From Xenopus tropicalis (Eukaryota > Chordata > Amphibia > Anura > Pipidae): DNA of 64,000 nt. The position numbers and the translations under genes were made by a program. The stretch is taken from contig NC_030681.2 in the NCBI RefSeq assembly GCF_000004195.4, positions 21,778,482-21,842,481 of the forward strand. Direction: 5' to 3'. This document shows, one piece after another, positions 32,842-44,093 of the stretch; positions within the stretch are counted from its first letter, which is position 1; each line of letters begins with the position of its first letter. A model generated the notes under the pieces. It made no database searches, was not told the DNA's origin, and saw only the letters and a program-made list of their open reading frames with translations.

Positions 32842-33652
32842 GTAATATTAAATAATATTAAGTATATTAAGTATATAATAAGTATTATATATTTAACAAT
32901 TTGCATAAGGTAAAAACGACAGTGTATAACTAGCAAAGAATCTAATAAGTCATATTTACGCCACTAAAGATTCATACCTGTTGGCTCTGCTGAAGCCAAT
33001 TATATATGTAAATGACTATTTCATCCATTGTGAAAAGGTCACATTAAAAGGCGGCTCTGCTTCACTTTATGAAGTCTTCACATACATTTATACATGGCTT
33101 TAAAATGTATTTTTTATTAACATTTACAAAAGTTGAGAAATTGGAAAAAAGAATATATTTGACAGCAATATCCACATTAAAGCAAAATTACCAACATTAA
33201 TTTGCTGATGTGCCCAATGTAGCCCTGTATTCCCGCCAAGGACTTAAAACCAAGGGTTATGCACATTCAGACTACTTGCATAAGGGTAATGTCATTTGTA
33301 TTCCCAAAGGATCAAAATATGACCCAGATCTCTAACATGCATAAAATAGAACCACCAACAGGCGGAGCATACTGAAGCAATTTTAACGAGAAAACACATC
33401 ACCATATTTAAAGGCACTAATCTGGCAATTAGCCAGAATGAAGCAATTAGCACCTCCATATTTGATTGCTGAGAAAATTTGCAGATTAATTACCATATGT
33501 GATATTATACTATTACGATATATTAGTAGAACCAAAAGCCCAAAGATATGTTGCTGTTGTGTAATTCAATAAAATGCACCTTTTTACCCTTACAGCATCC
33601 CTATATAAGTACTGTTATGCACATCCCACCCCCTGATTAGCATCTGGTGTCC
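32842..33652. other. about 800 bp, apparently single copy
   Basis: Around 33400-33500 are several homeodomain-like cores (ggcaattagccag, gaagcaattagcacc, cagattaattacc) in otherwise balanced sequence. This is a candidate regulatory element, unproven. Confidence 0.3.
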
Positions 33653-33660
33653 CCTTAGAT

Positions 33661-33961
33661 CAGGGATCCCCAACCTTTCATACTCATGAGCCACAGTGAA
33701 ATGTAAAAAGACTTGGGGAGCAACACAAGCACCATAAAAGTTCATGGAGGTGCCAAATAAGGGCTGTGATTGGCTATTAGGCAGCCTCTATGCACACTAT
33801 CAGCTTACAGGGGTTTTATTTGTTTCTTGTTTTTATTCAACCAAAACTTGCCCCCAAGTCAGGAATTCAAAAATAACTACCTGGTTTGGGGGCACTGAGA
33901 GCAACACCCAAGGGGTTGGTGAGCAACATGTTTCCCCTGAGCCACTGGTTGGGGATCACTG
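33661..33961. mobile_element. Charlie-type hAT MITE with perfect 8-bp TSD
   Basis: Starts CAGGGATCCCCAACCTTTC and ends ggttggggatcactg. The flanks ccttagat (33653-33660) and ccttagat (33962-33969) are identical. The copy at 44094 is closely similar. The 76- and 78-residue ORFs here are shadows. Confidence 0.92.
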
Positions 33962-33969
33962 CCTTAGAT

Positions 33970-34387
33970 GGTGACTGTATTGAAATGCACATACAGAGAA
34001 GCCACCATCAAGTACTGCTCAAAATAAGAATTCACTCTGGTAAGGAAAAAGGACTGGCAACATGGCCAAGCAGCTGGAAGGTGAAGATCGTGGATTATAA
34101 TTTAAAACAGACTATTTACTAAAGAAAAAAACGGATATTTATTACACTGAGCCAAACACATGATAAAATCTTTCTTTCTCTCTCTCTATTGATAGTCTGT
34201 ATGTAAGAAATATAACAGCAGAAATATGTATTCCAATGCACAGTTTACCATCAAAATTACAGTCGATTTTGAAATGCCCTAATAAAAGCTCCCTTTTAAT
34301 AAATATTTAATATAGAAGTCTTGTTCTGTCTAGTGAAAATGTTTATATCTCTGGAGTACTTTTATTCTCAGTATCATCCTAATGTAC
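33970..34387. other. no feature recognised
   Basis: AT-rich spacer. No gene. Confidence 0.3.
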
Positions 34388-34500
34388 TTGTACGGGATCT
34401 ATTATCCCAAATGCTTGAGAGGACTTGGGTTTCTGGATAAGGGACTCTTTCGGTAATATGTATCTCCTATAGGATTTCCAATAGGATTTGCCTTCAATAT
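34388..34500. mobile_element. TA-family MITE, one end
   Basis: It has gtacgggatctattatccca, gggtttctggataagggac and ccaataggatttgcc, degenerate words of the CAGGTATGGGA family. The other half is missing. Confidence 0.55.
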
Positions 34501-34602
34501 GGATTTATGCTAGCTGTGCTCTCATGTGACCCACAAAGCCAATATCAAAAATACACATGGACCAGTCTAAAGAAGAAGACCCTACTAAAACTATATAAAG
34601 AA

Positions 34603-36139
34603 CAAGGGAAATGTTTCTCAACAAATTGATTAAGGTGTGCTACACAATGGACAAACCGGCTAGTTGTAGCCCCAGGTGCAAGCTGAACCCTCAGCCAGGG
34701 TAAAACAATATCCAGGATAAAATGAAAAAACAGCAGCACTCCAGCAGCACTCCTGCAATCTACTGCATCTTCCTATACCAGCACACTTTCATGAGATGAA
34801 GCACTCTATTTCACAACTCAGATATCAGGTTATTGATACTGTTGGTCCTCTCAGGAGGGGAGGTAATAGACAGTGGATGCTGAAGAAATTAGAAATGCGC
34901 TGGATAAATATATTGGGTACTTTGTCACCAGGTGGCCTTAACAGGGAATATACCCCTATGCTATTTATATAAGTAAGTGATTACGAGTGCTTGTTTTTAA
35001 CAAATACTGTGTTTTAACAAATATTGTGTTTTGTTTTTATCTAAAAATTTGTTTATTACTGTTTTCATTATAGGACAGTAAGATTCAGAGATGTGGAAGC
35101 TCCAGATTCCTAACAATTCAGGGGTGATTTGTCCCCTGAGTTTTGACATCGGAGCCAAAAAGAAAAAGAAATAAGGAAAAAGAAATTATTTTTAATGAAA
35201 TACATTAAAGTAAGACATTTATTGTTCCTATACGTTAGCAGTATATTTATCACTATTAAATTTTGATGCACTTGATACACTAGAGTATATTATGGAAGTA
35301 TTACTATGACATACACATGTGCTGTTTTATATGTCTTTTTGCAATTTGAAAACTTGATATGTGCAATTTGAGAATTTATATATTGAAAATTTGTATATTG
35401 AACACTATGGGGCTGATTTACTAACCCACGAATCCGACCCGAATTGGAAAAGTTCCGACTTGAAAACGAACATTTTGCGACTTTTTCGTATGTTTTGCGA
35501 TTTTTTCGGCGTCTTTACGAATTTTTCGTTACCAATACGATTTTTGCGTAAAAACGCGAGTTTTTCGTAGCCTTTACGAAAGTTGCGTAAAATCTTGCGA
35601 TTTTTCCGTAGCGTTAAAACTTACGCGAAAAGTTGCGCCTTTTTCGTAGCGTTAAAACTTAAAAGGTGCGAAGTTTCGCGTAAGTTTTAACGCTACGAAA
35701 AAAGCGCAACTTTTTGCGCAAGTTTTAACGCTACGAAAAATCGCAAGATTTTACGCAACTTTCGTAATGGCTACGAAAAACTCGCGTTTTTACGCAAAAA
35801 TCGTATTGGTAAGGAAAATTTCGTAAAGACGCCGAAAAAATCGCAAAAATACGAAAAAATCGCAAAATACCGATCTTTACGAAAAAAACGCAATCGGACT
35901 CATTTCGACCCGTTCGTGGGTTAGTAAATCAGCCCCTATGGGTTAAATGGAGGGCTGGAGTGATGGTCCCTCCCTTTCCTGTGGGTATATAACACTTGAT
36001 TGTATTTGTATGATTAGGCTTGATAAAGGGCTGGTTTAAGCCCGAAACGTTGCTGTGTGCACTTGAGTAAAGTCACTTTTTTCTACAACATTTCCGGAGT
36101 GCTGCTGTTTTTTCATTTTATCAAGGGAAATGTTTCTCA
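34603..36139 (+). mobile_element. Penelope-like or other retroposon, 18-bp TSD, with nested MITE
   Basis: The sequence caagggaaatgtttctca occurs at 34603-34620 and 36122-36139, an exact 18-bp TSD. The insert (34621-36121) ends ggagtgctgctgttttttca then ttttat. The last 26 bp (36096-36121) recur inverted and exact at 34717-34742. At 36019-36049, ggcttgataaagggctggtt and aagcccgaaacg give a helix-II hairpin followed by GAAACG, a decayed hammerhead-like core. A Harbinger MITE sits inside at 35409-35936; without it the element is about 970 bp. No reverse-transcriptase ORF was seen. The Penelope-like assignment is inference. Confidence 0.65.
35409..35936. mobile_element. Harbinger-like palindromic MITE, TAT TSD, nested
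   Basis: Starts GGGGCTGATTTACTAACCCA and ends gttagtaaatcagcccc; tat at 35406-35408 and 35937-35939. The two halves are near-complementary over about 250 bp each (for example ctttttcgtagcgttaaaac against gttttaacgctacgaaaaa). It inserted into the older retroposon around it. Confidence 0.9.
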
Positions 36140-36859
36140 TTACCCATTTGCTAAATATTCTTACTCTTTTCTGTGGTGGCAAAATTCAAAATGGGGTCCA
36201 TGACTAGCAGAAAATGATTGAACACTAATATGTGTAAGTATAACATCTATAAACTGCAAACTTTTTAAAGTCCTTTTTTTTTTTAGTATGTAATACATTT
36301 GCATATCTCCCTGTTAAAAGATTCTCCGGAGCACAGAAAACAGCATTTATTTCATACACAGGTCATTGCCAGTATTAGTTATTTTAATAGACCTGTCATA
36401 AATGATGACTAAGAATCTGCTGAATTTTCTAATTAAATATGCCAAAACAATGTTGTTCTGAATAGCAGAATAATCTGCCATAAAGCAAGTGATTAAAATG
36501 CATGGACAGGTCCCTTACTCCAACATGATTGTTATTACCGCTGTTCTTTTTTTTTGCAGTAGTTGAAGAAAATTCTGCACTGGGTTAACCAGAATGGGAA
36601 AGGGGCTGGGATGATTAGAGGAGATTCAATGGTTTCTTTCTAGCTGAGGTGTGAACACCTCTACTGGTGTGACACTGCAGCAACTAATATATCTATAATG
36701 AGCTATGTCATGTTAAAAATATAGAATTTACAGTAACCAGCTCTATGTGGCTCTTAATCTGGCTTAGTAGAAAGATTCTGTAATGACCAGATAAATCAAA
36801 AACTGTAGTTGTTTTGGCTATTGTCAACCTCCACAGCCAAGCCCACTGTGTATAATTAT
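36140..36859. other. about 700 bp without recognised features
   Basis: AT-rich. T-runs near 36270-36285 and 36547-36555. No gene. Confidence 0.3.
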
Positions 36860-36919
36860 GGTTGAACGTGATGGACGTATGTGTTTTTTCAACCCAACTT
36901 ACTATGTTACTATGTATCA
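36860..36919 (+). mobile_element. LINE 3' tail fragment
   Basis: ggttgaacgtgatggacgta, then gttttttcaacccaact, then (ACTATGTT)-type tail. It resembles the CR1-like tails at 31901 and 47622 on the other strand but belongs to a different subfamily. Only the last 60 bp are present. Confidence 0.65.
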
Positions 36920-37205
36920 CAGTGATCTACAACCAGTGGCTTGGGAGCAACATGTTGCTCTCCAACCCATTGGATGTAAGCAGATGCTTATTTTTTTTAA
37001 TAAGTTTTGTTTGCATTAAAACCAGATGTACTGACAACAAGAGCGTCCTGTAGGCTGCCAGTCCATATAGGGGCTACCAAGTAGCCAATAACAATCCATA
37101 TTTGGTACCCTCAGGAACATGATTTATGCCCGTGTTGCCAAGTGCTCCCCAAGTCTTTTTACATTTGAATGTGGCTCACAGGTAAAAAAGGTTGGGGGAT
37201 CCCTG
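36920..37205. mobile_element. Charlie-type hAT MITE with TSD
   Basis: Starts CAGTGATCTACAACCAGTGG and ends aaggttgggggatccctg. The flanks atgtatca (36912-36919) and gtgtatca (37206-37213) match at 7 of 8. It inserted in the tail of the LINE fragment before it. Orientation is opposite to 33661. Confidence 0.88.
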
Positions 37206-37213
37206 GTGTATCA

Positions 37214-37518
37214 CCTTGGAACAATAAGAGAGGAAAATACCCCCAACTGAAGATTAGAGTGTTTCTAATTCTTTGGTAAAATTAAAAGCCTTACAGTGTA
37301 CTTGGGTGTTTTTTAGACATATTTTATTTTTTCATCTTCCATAAGGGTAGATCAGCTAAAAATGAATTAACTCTTGTCAAGCAAACCCAATGCCCAATAA
37401 TGTCATGTTCAAGGCTCAGAAAACCAGACCTTGGCACTCAGTCCTTGATATTCCACATTCAAAATGTTATAACAAAATGTTGATCCTACAACTCAAGGGT
37501 CGATTGCCAACCAATGAC
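37214..37518. other. no feature recognised
   Basis: Short AT-rich spacer. Confidence 0.3.
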
Positions 37519-37520
37519 TA

Positions 37521-37892
37521 CCGTATTTTCCGGCGTATAAGACGACTGGGTGTATAAGACGACCCCCAACTTTTCCAGTTAAAATATAGCGTTTGGAATA
37601 TACTCGCCGTATAAGACTACCCCTCTTCCCTCTCTTAAAAGGTTGCGCCCCGTGCGTGCGTGCATACGTACGTACGTACGTACGTACGCACGAACGGGGC
37701 GCAACCAATCAAATTTTCCGCTGGCCACCAATGACGGCGGCCTTGGCCCTGGCCGGCATAATCAGGAAGAGGCAGACGGAGGAGGTCGCTGGCAGGGGAG
37801 CCGCAGGGGAGTACCCGGCGTATAAGACGACCCCCGCCTTAGGCACAGATATTTCGGGGTAAAAAAGTCGTCTTATACGCTGGAAAATACGG
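37521..37892. mobile_element. TA-flanked MITE with GTATAAGACGAC words
   Basis: Starts CCGTATTTTCCGGCGTATAA and ends gcgtcttatacg-type sequence tcgtcttatacgctggaaaa then tacgg, with TA at 37519-37520 and 37893-37894. The motif tataagacgaccccc recurs inside. Its middle is a CpG-rich hairpin (37641-37706). The 60- to 89-residue ORFs translate it. Confidence 0.8.
37641..37706. repeat. CpG-rich hairpin around (TACG)n
   Basis: ggttgcgccccgtgcgtgcg on the left and cgcacgaacggggcgcaacc on the right flank a self-complementary (TACG)n run. The element centre is thus a long GC-rich palindrome, unusual in this AT-rich window. Confidence 0.85.
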
Positions 37893-37931
37893 TAAGTTTT
37901 TTCAATCTTCTCAAAAGTTATATGTTACTAA

Positions 37932-38265
37932 TAGTGATGGGCAAAATAATTCGGCAGGCATGGATTCAAGGCGAATTTCCGCATTTCGGCATTGGTGGAT
38001 TGTTTCTTGGAACGGGCAAAAAAGTTTGTAGCGTAAAATACAAGAAATTGTCTGCATCCAAAAAAATGACACACAGAAAAAAAATGCATGCACATTTTTT
38101 TGACATTTGCGGATTTTTTTTACGCACGTGTCAAAAAAATGATGCACATGTCAATTTTTTTTACACGTGACATTTTCGCCCTTTCGCAAATTTTCTGAAG
38201 TTTCGTGAATCTTTTGCAAAATTTGCAAATTTCACGCCAAAGTGAAACGGGACAGATTCCACTCA
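37932..38265 (-). mobile_element. hAT-type MITE
   Basis: Starts TAGTGATGGGCAAAATAATT and ends near gaaacgggacagattccact. The right terminus is worn. The 82- and 78-residue ORFs are repeat translations. Confidence 0.75.
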
Positions 38266-38573
38266 AATGGGTCTGAGAAATATATAAACAAAGTGGTTAT
38301 TATTACATAGACACACAATGCAATTTAAGTATTCAAATTAGAGAAATTGGAGAATTTTTTTTCAAATTTGTTTAGATGTAACTTCATCAGCTCAATTTTA
38401 GGATAAATTCCTGTCAAGTTAGGGCTTTGTACAATCACACGTCTGCTGTGTTTAGTCTTAAAATATCATATTATTTCTGTGGAAAACTAAAACTGAGTCT
38501 AGACAGCTTCTGAAGTATTACAGCAACCTTGTGCCTTCCATCGCTGGACTTGGGTGCCATGATAGGTGCGAAA
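38266..38573. other. no feature recognised
   Basis: AT-rich spacer. Confidence 0.3.
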
Positions 38574-38986
38574 TAGTGATGAGCGAATCTGTCCCATTTC
38601 GCTTTGCCGACAAATTAGCAAATCTTTCAAAAGATTAGGGAAACAGTGAAAAATTTGGGAAACAGGGAAAATGTTGTGCATCAAAAAAATTATCACGTGG
38701 GATAAAATGATTGACGCAAGAGACAATTCTTTTAATGAGAGACAATTCTTTATTATGCGAGAGACAATTCTTTTGACGCGGGACAATATGTTTGACTCGC
38801 AACAATTCTTTGATGAGCGAGACAATTCTTTTTTGATGAGCAACAATTCTTTTTTGATGAGCGACAATTCTTTTGATGTGCGCAACAATTCTTTTGACAC
38901 GGGCGACAAGTTTTTTAACGAAAAAATCCACCAATGACTAAACGTGGAAATTCGCCGTGCCTGTCAAATTTTTTCACCCATCACTA
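38574..38986 (+). mobile_element. hAT-type MITE with internal tandem repeat
   Basis: Starts TAGTGATGAGCGAATCTGTC and ends tttttcacccatcacta. The flanks gtgcgaaa and gtgcaaag match at 6 of 8. The centre (about 38708-38910) repeats gacaattcttttgatgagc-type units of about 18-21 bp, the complement of the unit in 13026-13279. The 136-, 99- and 88-residue ORFs are translations of the array. Confidence 0.85.
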
Positions 38987-39084
38987 GTGCAAAGGCATGG
39001 CAAGCTTCCTTTTACAGTGTTTTATAGAAATTATTTATAGTACACATCAGTCGCTGCCCCAGAGGGTCCCTATTGCCTCCCTAT

Positions 39085-39335
39085 TAGTGATGGGCGAAAT
39101 AATTTGGCAGACATGGATTCACAGAGAACTTCCGTGTTTCCCCACTGGTGGATTTTTTCGGCAAACATCAAACCAAAAAAATGATGATTTTTTTCAACAC
39201 ATGCGTTACAAAAATGTTGTGCGTATCAAAAAAATGACGAGCGCAACAATTTTTTTTGACAAGCAACATTTTCACTGTTGTGTGATTTGCAAATATTTTG
39301 GCGTAGCCAAAATGGGACAGATTCACTCATTACTA
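39085..39335 (-). mobile_element. hAT-type MITE with TSD
   Basis: Starts TAGTGATGGGCGAAATAATT and ends gacagattcactcattacta. The flanks ctccctat (39077-39084) and atccctat (39336-39343) match at 7 of 8. Confidence 0.85.
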
Positions 39336-39343
39336 ATCCCTAT

Positions 39344-39849
39344 TGCATTCACACACACTATAGTCAGTTTAGTGAAAAGCCAGTTAATCTGTCACAGGGA
39401 GAACATGCCTTGAAGAGGACCCTGCAAGACAGACATGCAACTGAGCCACTGAGCACAAAGTTATATTGTCAATGGTTGTGCAAATGGCTTATAATTAGTT
39501 TAGTCTATTCATTTAGTTCAAATTAATTTTCAATTTTGTATACATTTCTATCAAAACTTTTCAAAACTGTTTCTCTGTTTCACAATGAAATAAATATTTC
39601 ATAGACCTTTGTAATGTTTACTAGTCTTGGCATGATTTTCTGCCTAAAGCTGTCTCCTTTGGTCTAGCATTCATCTACTGAGGTACTGCCAAGTCTTACA
39701 GAACCGAGGTTCCTACAAGGGCAGGCAAGGATGTCAGATGTAAATCACTTAAGGAGACTGGAGTTGTACAGGAGAACTGAAGAAATCAAGCCTAAAGAAA
39801 TAAATGGGCCAACCAAAGTTTTTATCCTTTTAAGCTCTACTACAAGAGA
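39344..39849. other. about 500 bp without recognised features
   Basis: No element ends. ORFs without recognisable domains. Confidence 0.3.
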
Positions 39850-40060
39850 ATAATGTATGTATGTATGTATAGCATTATTTATATAACGGTACTTTTAAAC
39901 AAAGTGTTGGGCATTTTTATAATACAGTAAAAGTATAACCAGTGAAGACAAAGAGAGCAATATACGGTAATAACTACTGAGTTACAATGATTGATTGTCA
40001 TGTTCTATAAGACACAGGAGGAAGGAGGGTCCTGCCCTGAAGAGCTTACAAACTAACCAA
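39850..40060 (-). mobile_element. L2-like LINE/SINE 3' end
   Basis: On the plus strand: (GTAT)n, then agcattatttatataacggt, and at the far end gacacaggaggaaggagggt then cctgccctgaagagcttaca. The reverse complement matches the order seen at 21460-21715 on the plus strand (tgtaagctct...cagg...tail). 5'-truncated, non-coding. Confidence 0.65.
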
Positions 40061-40078
40061 GGTAACCAAGGTTTCTAA

Positions 40079-40417
40079 AGCTGGCCATACGCGCACTGAT
40101 AATATTGTACAAAACCTCGTTTTGTACGATATTCGGTACGTGTATGGCAAGTCGGCGAGTCGACTGATATCGCAGGAGGCTGCTGATATCGGTCGACTCG
40201 CCGATCGGGCCGGTCAAAAGATTTTGATCGGGCGCCATAGAAGGTGCCTGAGCAAAATCTGCCGTCAGGGCTGAATCAGCAGAAGGAGGTAGAAATCCTA
40301 TTGTTTCTACCTCCTTATCTGCCGTTTCAGCCCTGAAGGTTAGTGGCGGATTCAACGATCTTTTGTGCGACCGATGGTCGCACGAAAGATCGCAGATCGC
40401 CACGTGTGTGGCCACCT
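40079..40417. mobile_element. Harbinger-like MITE (GGTGGCCATACAC type), TAA TSD
   Basis: Starts AGCTGGCCATACGCGCACTG and ends gccacgtgtgtggccacct, with TAA at 40076-40078 and 40418-40420. The interior has inverted pairs (gtcggcgagtcgactgatat / atatcggtcgactcgccgat and gaaggaggtagaaatcct / ctacctcctt). The 127-residue minus ORF lies wholly in this element and is not recognisable. Confidence 0.82.
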
Positions 40418-40596
40418 TAAGGAGCACTTCTGCCATTCATGTCAATTAAATGTTAACAGTCAGACCTGTTTGTTTACTTTTTAATTTTGCAGACCCATTT
40501 AAAATGGGGGTTTGCCTTAAATTTATTTTAAATTTGTATCATTCTATATTTGTATATATCTGTTTGGAACTTGAAATTAATAATAATTATGTATGT

Positions 40597-40867
40597 TAGG
40601 GATGCACCCAATCAACTATTTTTGGGCTCGGCTGAACCCCAAATCTTTCGTAAAAGATTCAGCCAAATCTTACTTTGTATTTGCAAATTAGGCCACTGGA
40701 GGGTTAAATAGAAGAATTTTTTTTAACTTCCATGTTTAAGTGACCAAAAGTCACGTGATTTTAGGATTTGGATTTGGTTCGGCAAGGCAATTGAATTTGG
40801 CCAGATCCGACTCCTGCCAAAAAAAGGCAGAAATCCCAAACTGAATGCTGGATTCGGTGCATCCCTA
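40597..40867. mobile_element. hAT-type MITE (TAGGGATGCACC ends)
   Basis: Starts TAGGGATGCACCCAATCAAC and ends gattcggtgcatcccta. The flanks atgtatgt and atgtactg match at 6 of 8. The interior has gattcagccaaatctt and aaaagtcacgtgatttt. Confidence 0.82.
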
Positions 40868-41177
40868 ATGTACTGTATGTATATATATATATATGTCACA
40901 ATTCTTTTGTCTGTGAAGTATATTTATGTTGATGCCCAACAGTTTAAATTGTAACACACATTTTTTTTTATTTTGTATATACTGTTTTTTAATCAATTTT
41001 CTCAGACATGAAGATGCTGGATAACATTATTTTTGGATGCATGAAATTCCTTAAGCTTGTTCCAACCTGAGAAATTATGATTAAGTCCAGTAAACTGTTC
41101 ATATAAAGAATGCTAGTATGCCCATTGTATAGTCTGGCTCTTGTTTTCAAGGAAGCCCATCAAACATGAAGCATGGG
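40868..41177. other. no feature recognised
   Basis: AT-rich, with a short (AT)n near 40880. No gene. Confidence 0.3.
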
Positions 41178-41769
41178 GGGGCCCATTTATTAACATTCTA
41201 ATTTTCATGGTTTTAGAGTTTTTGGAAACCATAAATAAACTCATTTCCACTAAAACCATAAATATCTAGTCATTTATTAAAAGATCTAAATATAAAGAGC
41301 ACAAACAAATTAAAATGCTTAACAAAAATGAAAAGAACATAAAAACAATGACATTTTTTCATTTTTGTAAGAATTTTTCAAATTGTAAGAATTTTTTTTT
41401 CAAATGGCGTATTTTTACATTAGAGTTTTTTATGGTTTTGACGCATACTAAATGGCAAAAGTTTCAAAAACCATCAAGTTCCTCCCTGCCATCCATGCTT
41501 CCTTGGGAGAAAATTAGAAAGTTTTTGATTGTAGTAGTTTATTTAGGACACAGAAATACACAGGGCGGAACTTGGTTTTAAACATACTGTGCTCTAATTA
41601 ATTACTCTTCACAGAAGAGCAAGAAGATAAAAATAAGTGCTGACTACACATTTGTTTTGCTTGTTTTCAAGATGTTTGGTGGGGCAAAACCTTATTGATA
41701 ACGGCAAGAAAATCAATAAACATGGTTTTAGTCACCAATCGACCTACTGTAAGAGAATAAATTTGCCCC
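41178..41769. mobile_element. Harbinger-like MITE, diverged
   Basis: Starts GGGGCCCATTTATTAACATT and ends gagaataaatttgcccc, resembling the GGGGCTGATTTACTAA termini. Words ccataaatatctag and accataaataaact recur inside. The flanks do not give a convincing 3-bp TSD. Confidence 0.5.
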
Positions 41770-41853
41770 TAAGGTTTCATAGATACTAAACAAAAGTAAG
41801 CAAAAGTAATCTACCCATTTTGATTTAATTTATGATTTTTGGTTTTATACATA

Positions 41854-42302
41854 GGGGCTGATTTACTAAGACACGATTTCGAATCCGAATTGGAAAAATT
41901 CCGATTGGAAACGAACATTTTGCGACTTTTTCGGTAATTTTGCGATTTTTTCGTATTTTTGCGATTTTTTCGGCGTCTTTACGATTTTTGCGTAAAAACG
42001 CGTGTTTTTCGTAGCCATTACGAAAGTTGCGCAAAGTCGCGATTTTTTCGTAGCGTTAACACTTGCGCGCAAAGTCGCGCCTTTTTCGTAGCGTTAAAAC
42101 TTAAGAGGCGCGACGTTTCGCGCAAGTTTTAACGCTACGCAACTTTCGTAATGGCTATGAAAAACTCGCGTTTTTACGCAAAAATCGTAAAGACGCCGAA
42201 AAAATCGCAAAAGATACGAAAAAAATCGCAAAATTACCGATCATTACGAAAAAAACGCAATCGGACGCATTCGGCCCGTTCGTGGGTTAGTAAATGTGCC
42301 CC
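41854..42302. mobile_element. Harbinger-like palindromic MITE
   Basis: Starts GGGGCTGATTTACTAAGACA and ends gttagtaaatgtgcccc, flanked by ata and tta. The halves are near-complementary. Two overlapping minus ORFs (68 and 69 residues) are repeat translations. Confidence 0.85.
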
Positions 42303-43084
42303 TTAATCTGTATTCTGTGTACCATGCAAGATTTTTTGCATAGTGACCTGATAGATATTCAAAGAATATTGACCCAGTTACGTAACAATAGCGGAAGCAG
42401 ACTCAGCAGTTGTGAGTGGCCTGGGGGGGGGGGGCAGGGGATTGTGGGGTCTGCTTCTTCTATTGTTGCATATAACTTCATGCTCCCTGGTAAGAAAGAA
42501 GGGATTTTCATGCAACCTTTCTAAATGATCCCTTTCAAGTGAGACATTAATGTATTATTTAGAAATTTAAAATCATGTGCAGTGTGGAAGAATACAGAAC
42601 GCAGCTAGTTTAGGAATGCCACATATAAAAATCCATGTTTTTATTACTTCTATAAATTTCCCTTTCATTTTCTGATATGCCACTGAGGAATTATACTTTA
42701 TTACTGTCTTTGTCATTTTATCTGATGAAATATTACAAGTTTCTTTCAGATAATACATTCTACTCATTACAACTCTTCCCCCTCCTTTGCTTGTTTTACT
42801 ACTAGTTCTTTATTATTCTGTAACTCTATTATAGCTTTTCTCTCTTTTTATTTGTAATATTATTAGTCCATTTTTCCTTTCTAAAGGCTTTCTTTCCTTT
42901 TGTACTAAATCACAAAATGTTCTTACATATGGCCATTATATTATTTAGGCAGAATGCAGCCTTATTCTCTCAATCAACTATTGTATATCTGTAGACTTTA
43001 CTTTTTCCCCTTTCCTTTATAAGAGCATTTTCTTTCTCATTTTTTATTAAATAGCCTATAATAATAATAATAATAATCATCATC
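42303..43084. other. about 780 bp without recognised features
   Basis: It includes a G-run at 42425-42434 and an (ATA)n/(ATC)n microsatellite at 43061-43088. No gene. Confidence 0.35.
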
Positions 43085-43087
43085 ATC

Positions 43088-43295
43088 ACCAGAAAATTTC
43101 TATATCATGCAAAAAATGCACACATTAAAAAAAAAATGCACAATTTTTTTACGTGCTGCATTTTTTTTTTACGCGGGTAACAATTTTTTGTCCGGCATCA
43201 AATTTTTCCGGCCATTTCGTAAAATAATCCGCCAATAGAGAACCGCGGAAATTAGCCGCAAATTCATTCCTGGTGAATTATTATGCCCATCACTA
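43088..43295 (+). mobile_element. hAT-type MITE, left-truncated
   Basis: Ends ggtgaattattatgcccatc then acta, with gccaatagagaaccgcggaa inside. The left end is replaced by the microsatellite. Confidence 0.6.
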
Positions 43296-43795
43296 GTGAC
43301 CAGAGCTTTCCTTGTCCTTTAAAAATATGAATAATAAGAATATGAAGAATATGAAATAAGAATATTTTTAAGACCAGGTTTTCAACCACACATACATTCC
43401 TTTGGTGAGTTAGGCCCATATTTTCAAGCAGCCTTTCTCTTATTTCCAGGAAAATCTATTTTGGGATTGATAACCCAATGGATATTAGAAGTATGTTGCT
43501 CTCTCTTCAATTAGATACTTTGGGATACTAAATATACTGAGGGCTTAAAGCAATTGTATAAGTTACAGTACAGAAAATAGAAGCGTGAATAGAAGCATCC
43601 TTTTTTGACGCAGGTAAATGTCTTAATATTAATTTCTATTTTAACTCAACACAAGATGGCAGCTGCGTGCATTTATTAAATTGGTGCAATTACACCCATG
43701 CGGAAAAAAGTTTCTCAGTGGATAATGCAAATGAATTTTGTTATATGAATTGCTGAAACTAAACTGTGCAGCTGAAATTTAAGTGCTGACATCGT
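43296..43795. other. no feature recognised
   Basis: AT-rich single-copy-looking DNA. Confidence 0.3.
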
Positions 43796-44085
43796 GACTT
43801 GTCAGTGTGTGACATCATCATGTTGCGGCTTGGAGGCAAATTGAATATTAAAAGATTCCAAGGCCTAGAGTTCACTGCTTGATTAGAGGACTTATTCTAT
43901 AAGTTCCTGGGTGCAAATTGCTATTTCTGACTGATCTTTTGGTTCCTTGACTCTCTTGCTTCATTTTGATTACTTTGAATGCTATCTGCCCTGACTTTTA
44001 CCTGCATTTTGACTGAAAGACTTTTTCTTAGAGGTCATAGTTGCACCTTACTGCGGGCATAATGGAGCCCTATACTTAACTCAAA
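43796..44085. mobile_element. LTR-like remnant, unclassified
   Basis: agttcctgggtgcaaattgc, ctatttctgactgatctttt and ggttccttgactctc match, with gaps, the sequence at about 48597-48660. The C/T-rich 'ttcctgac' style is that of amphibian Gypsy LTRs. Ends and TSD were not found. Confidence 0.3.
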
Positions 44086-44093
44086 CCATAGGC

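Noticed and set aside
40053..40436. 127-residue minus ORF
   Set aside because: Coincides with a Harbinger-like MITE bounded by TAA duplications and is not similar to a transposase.
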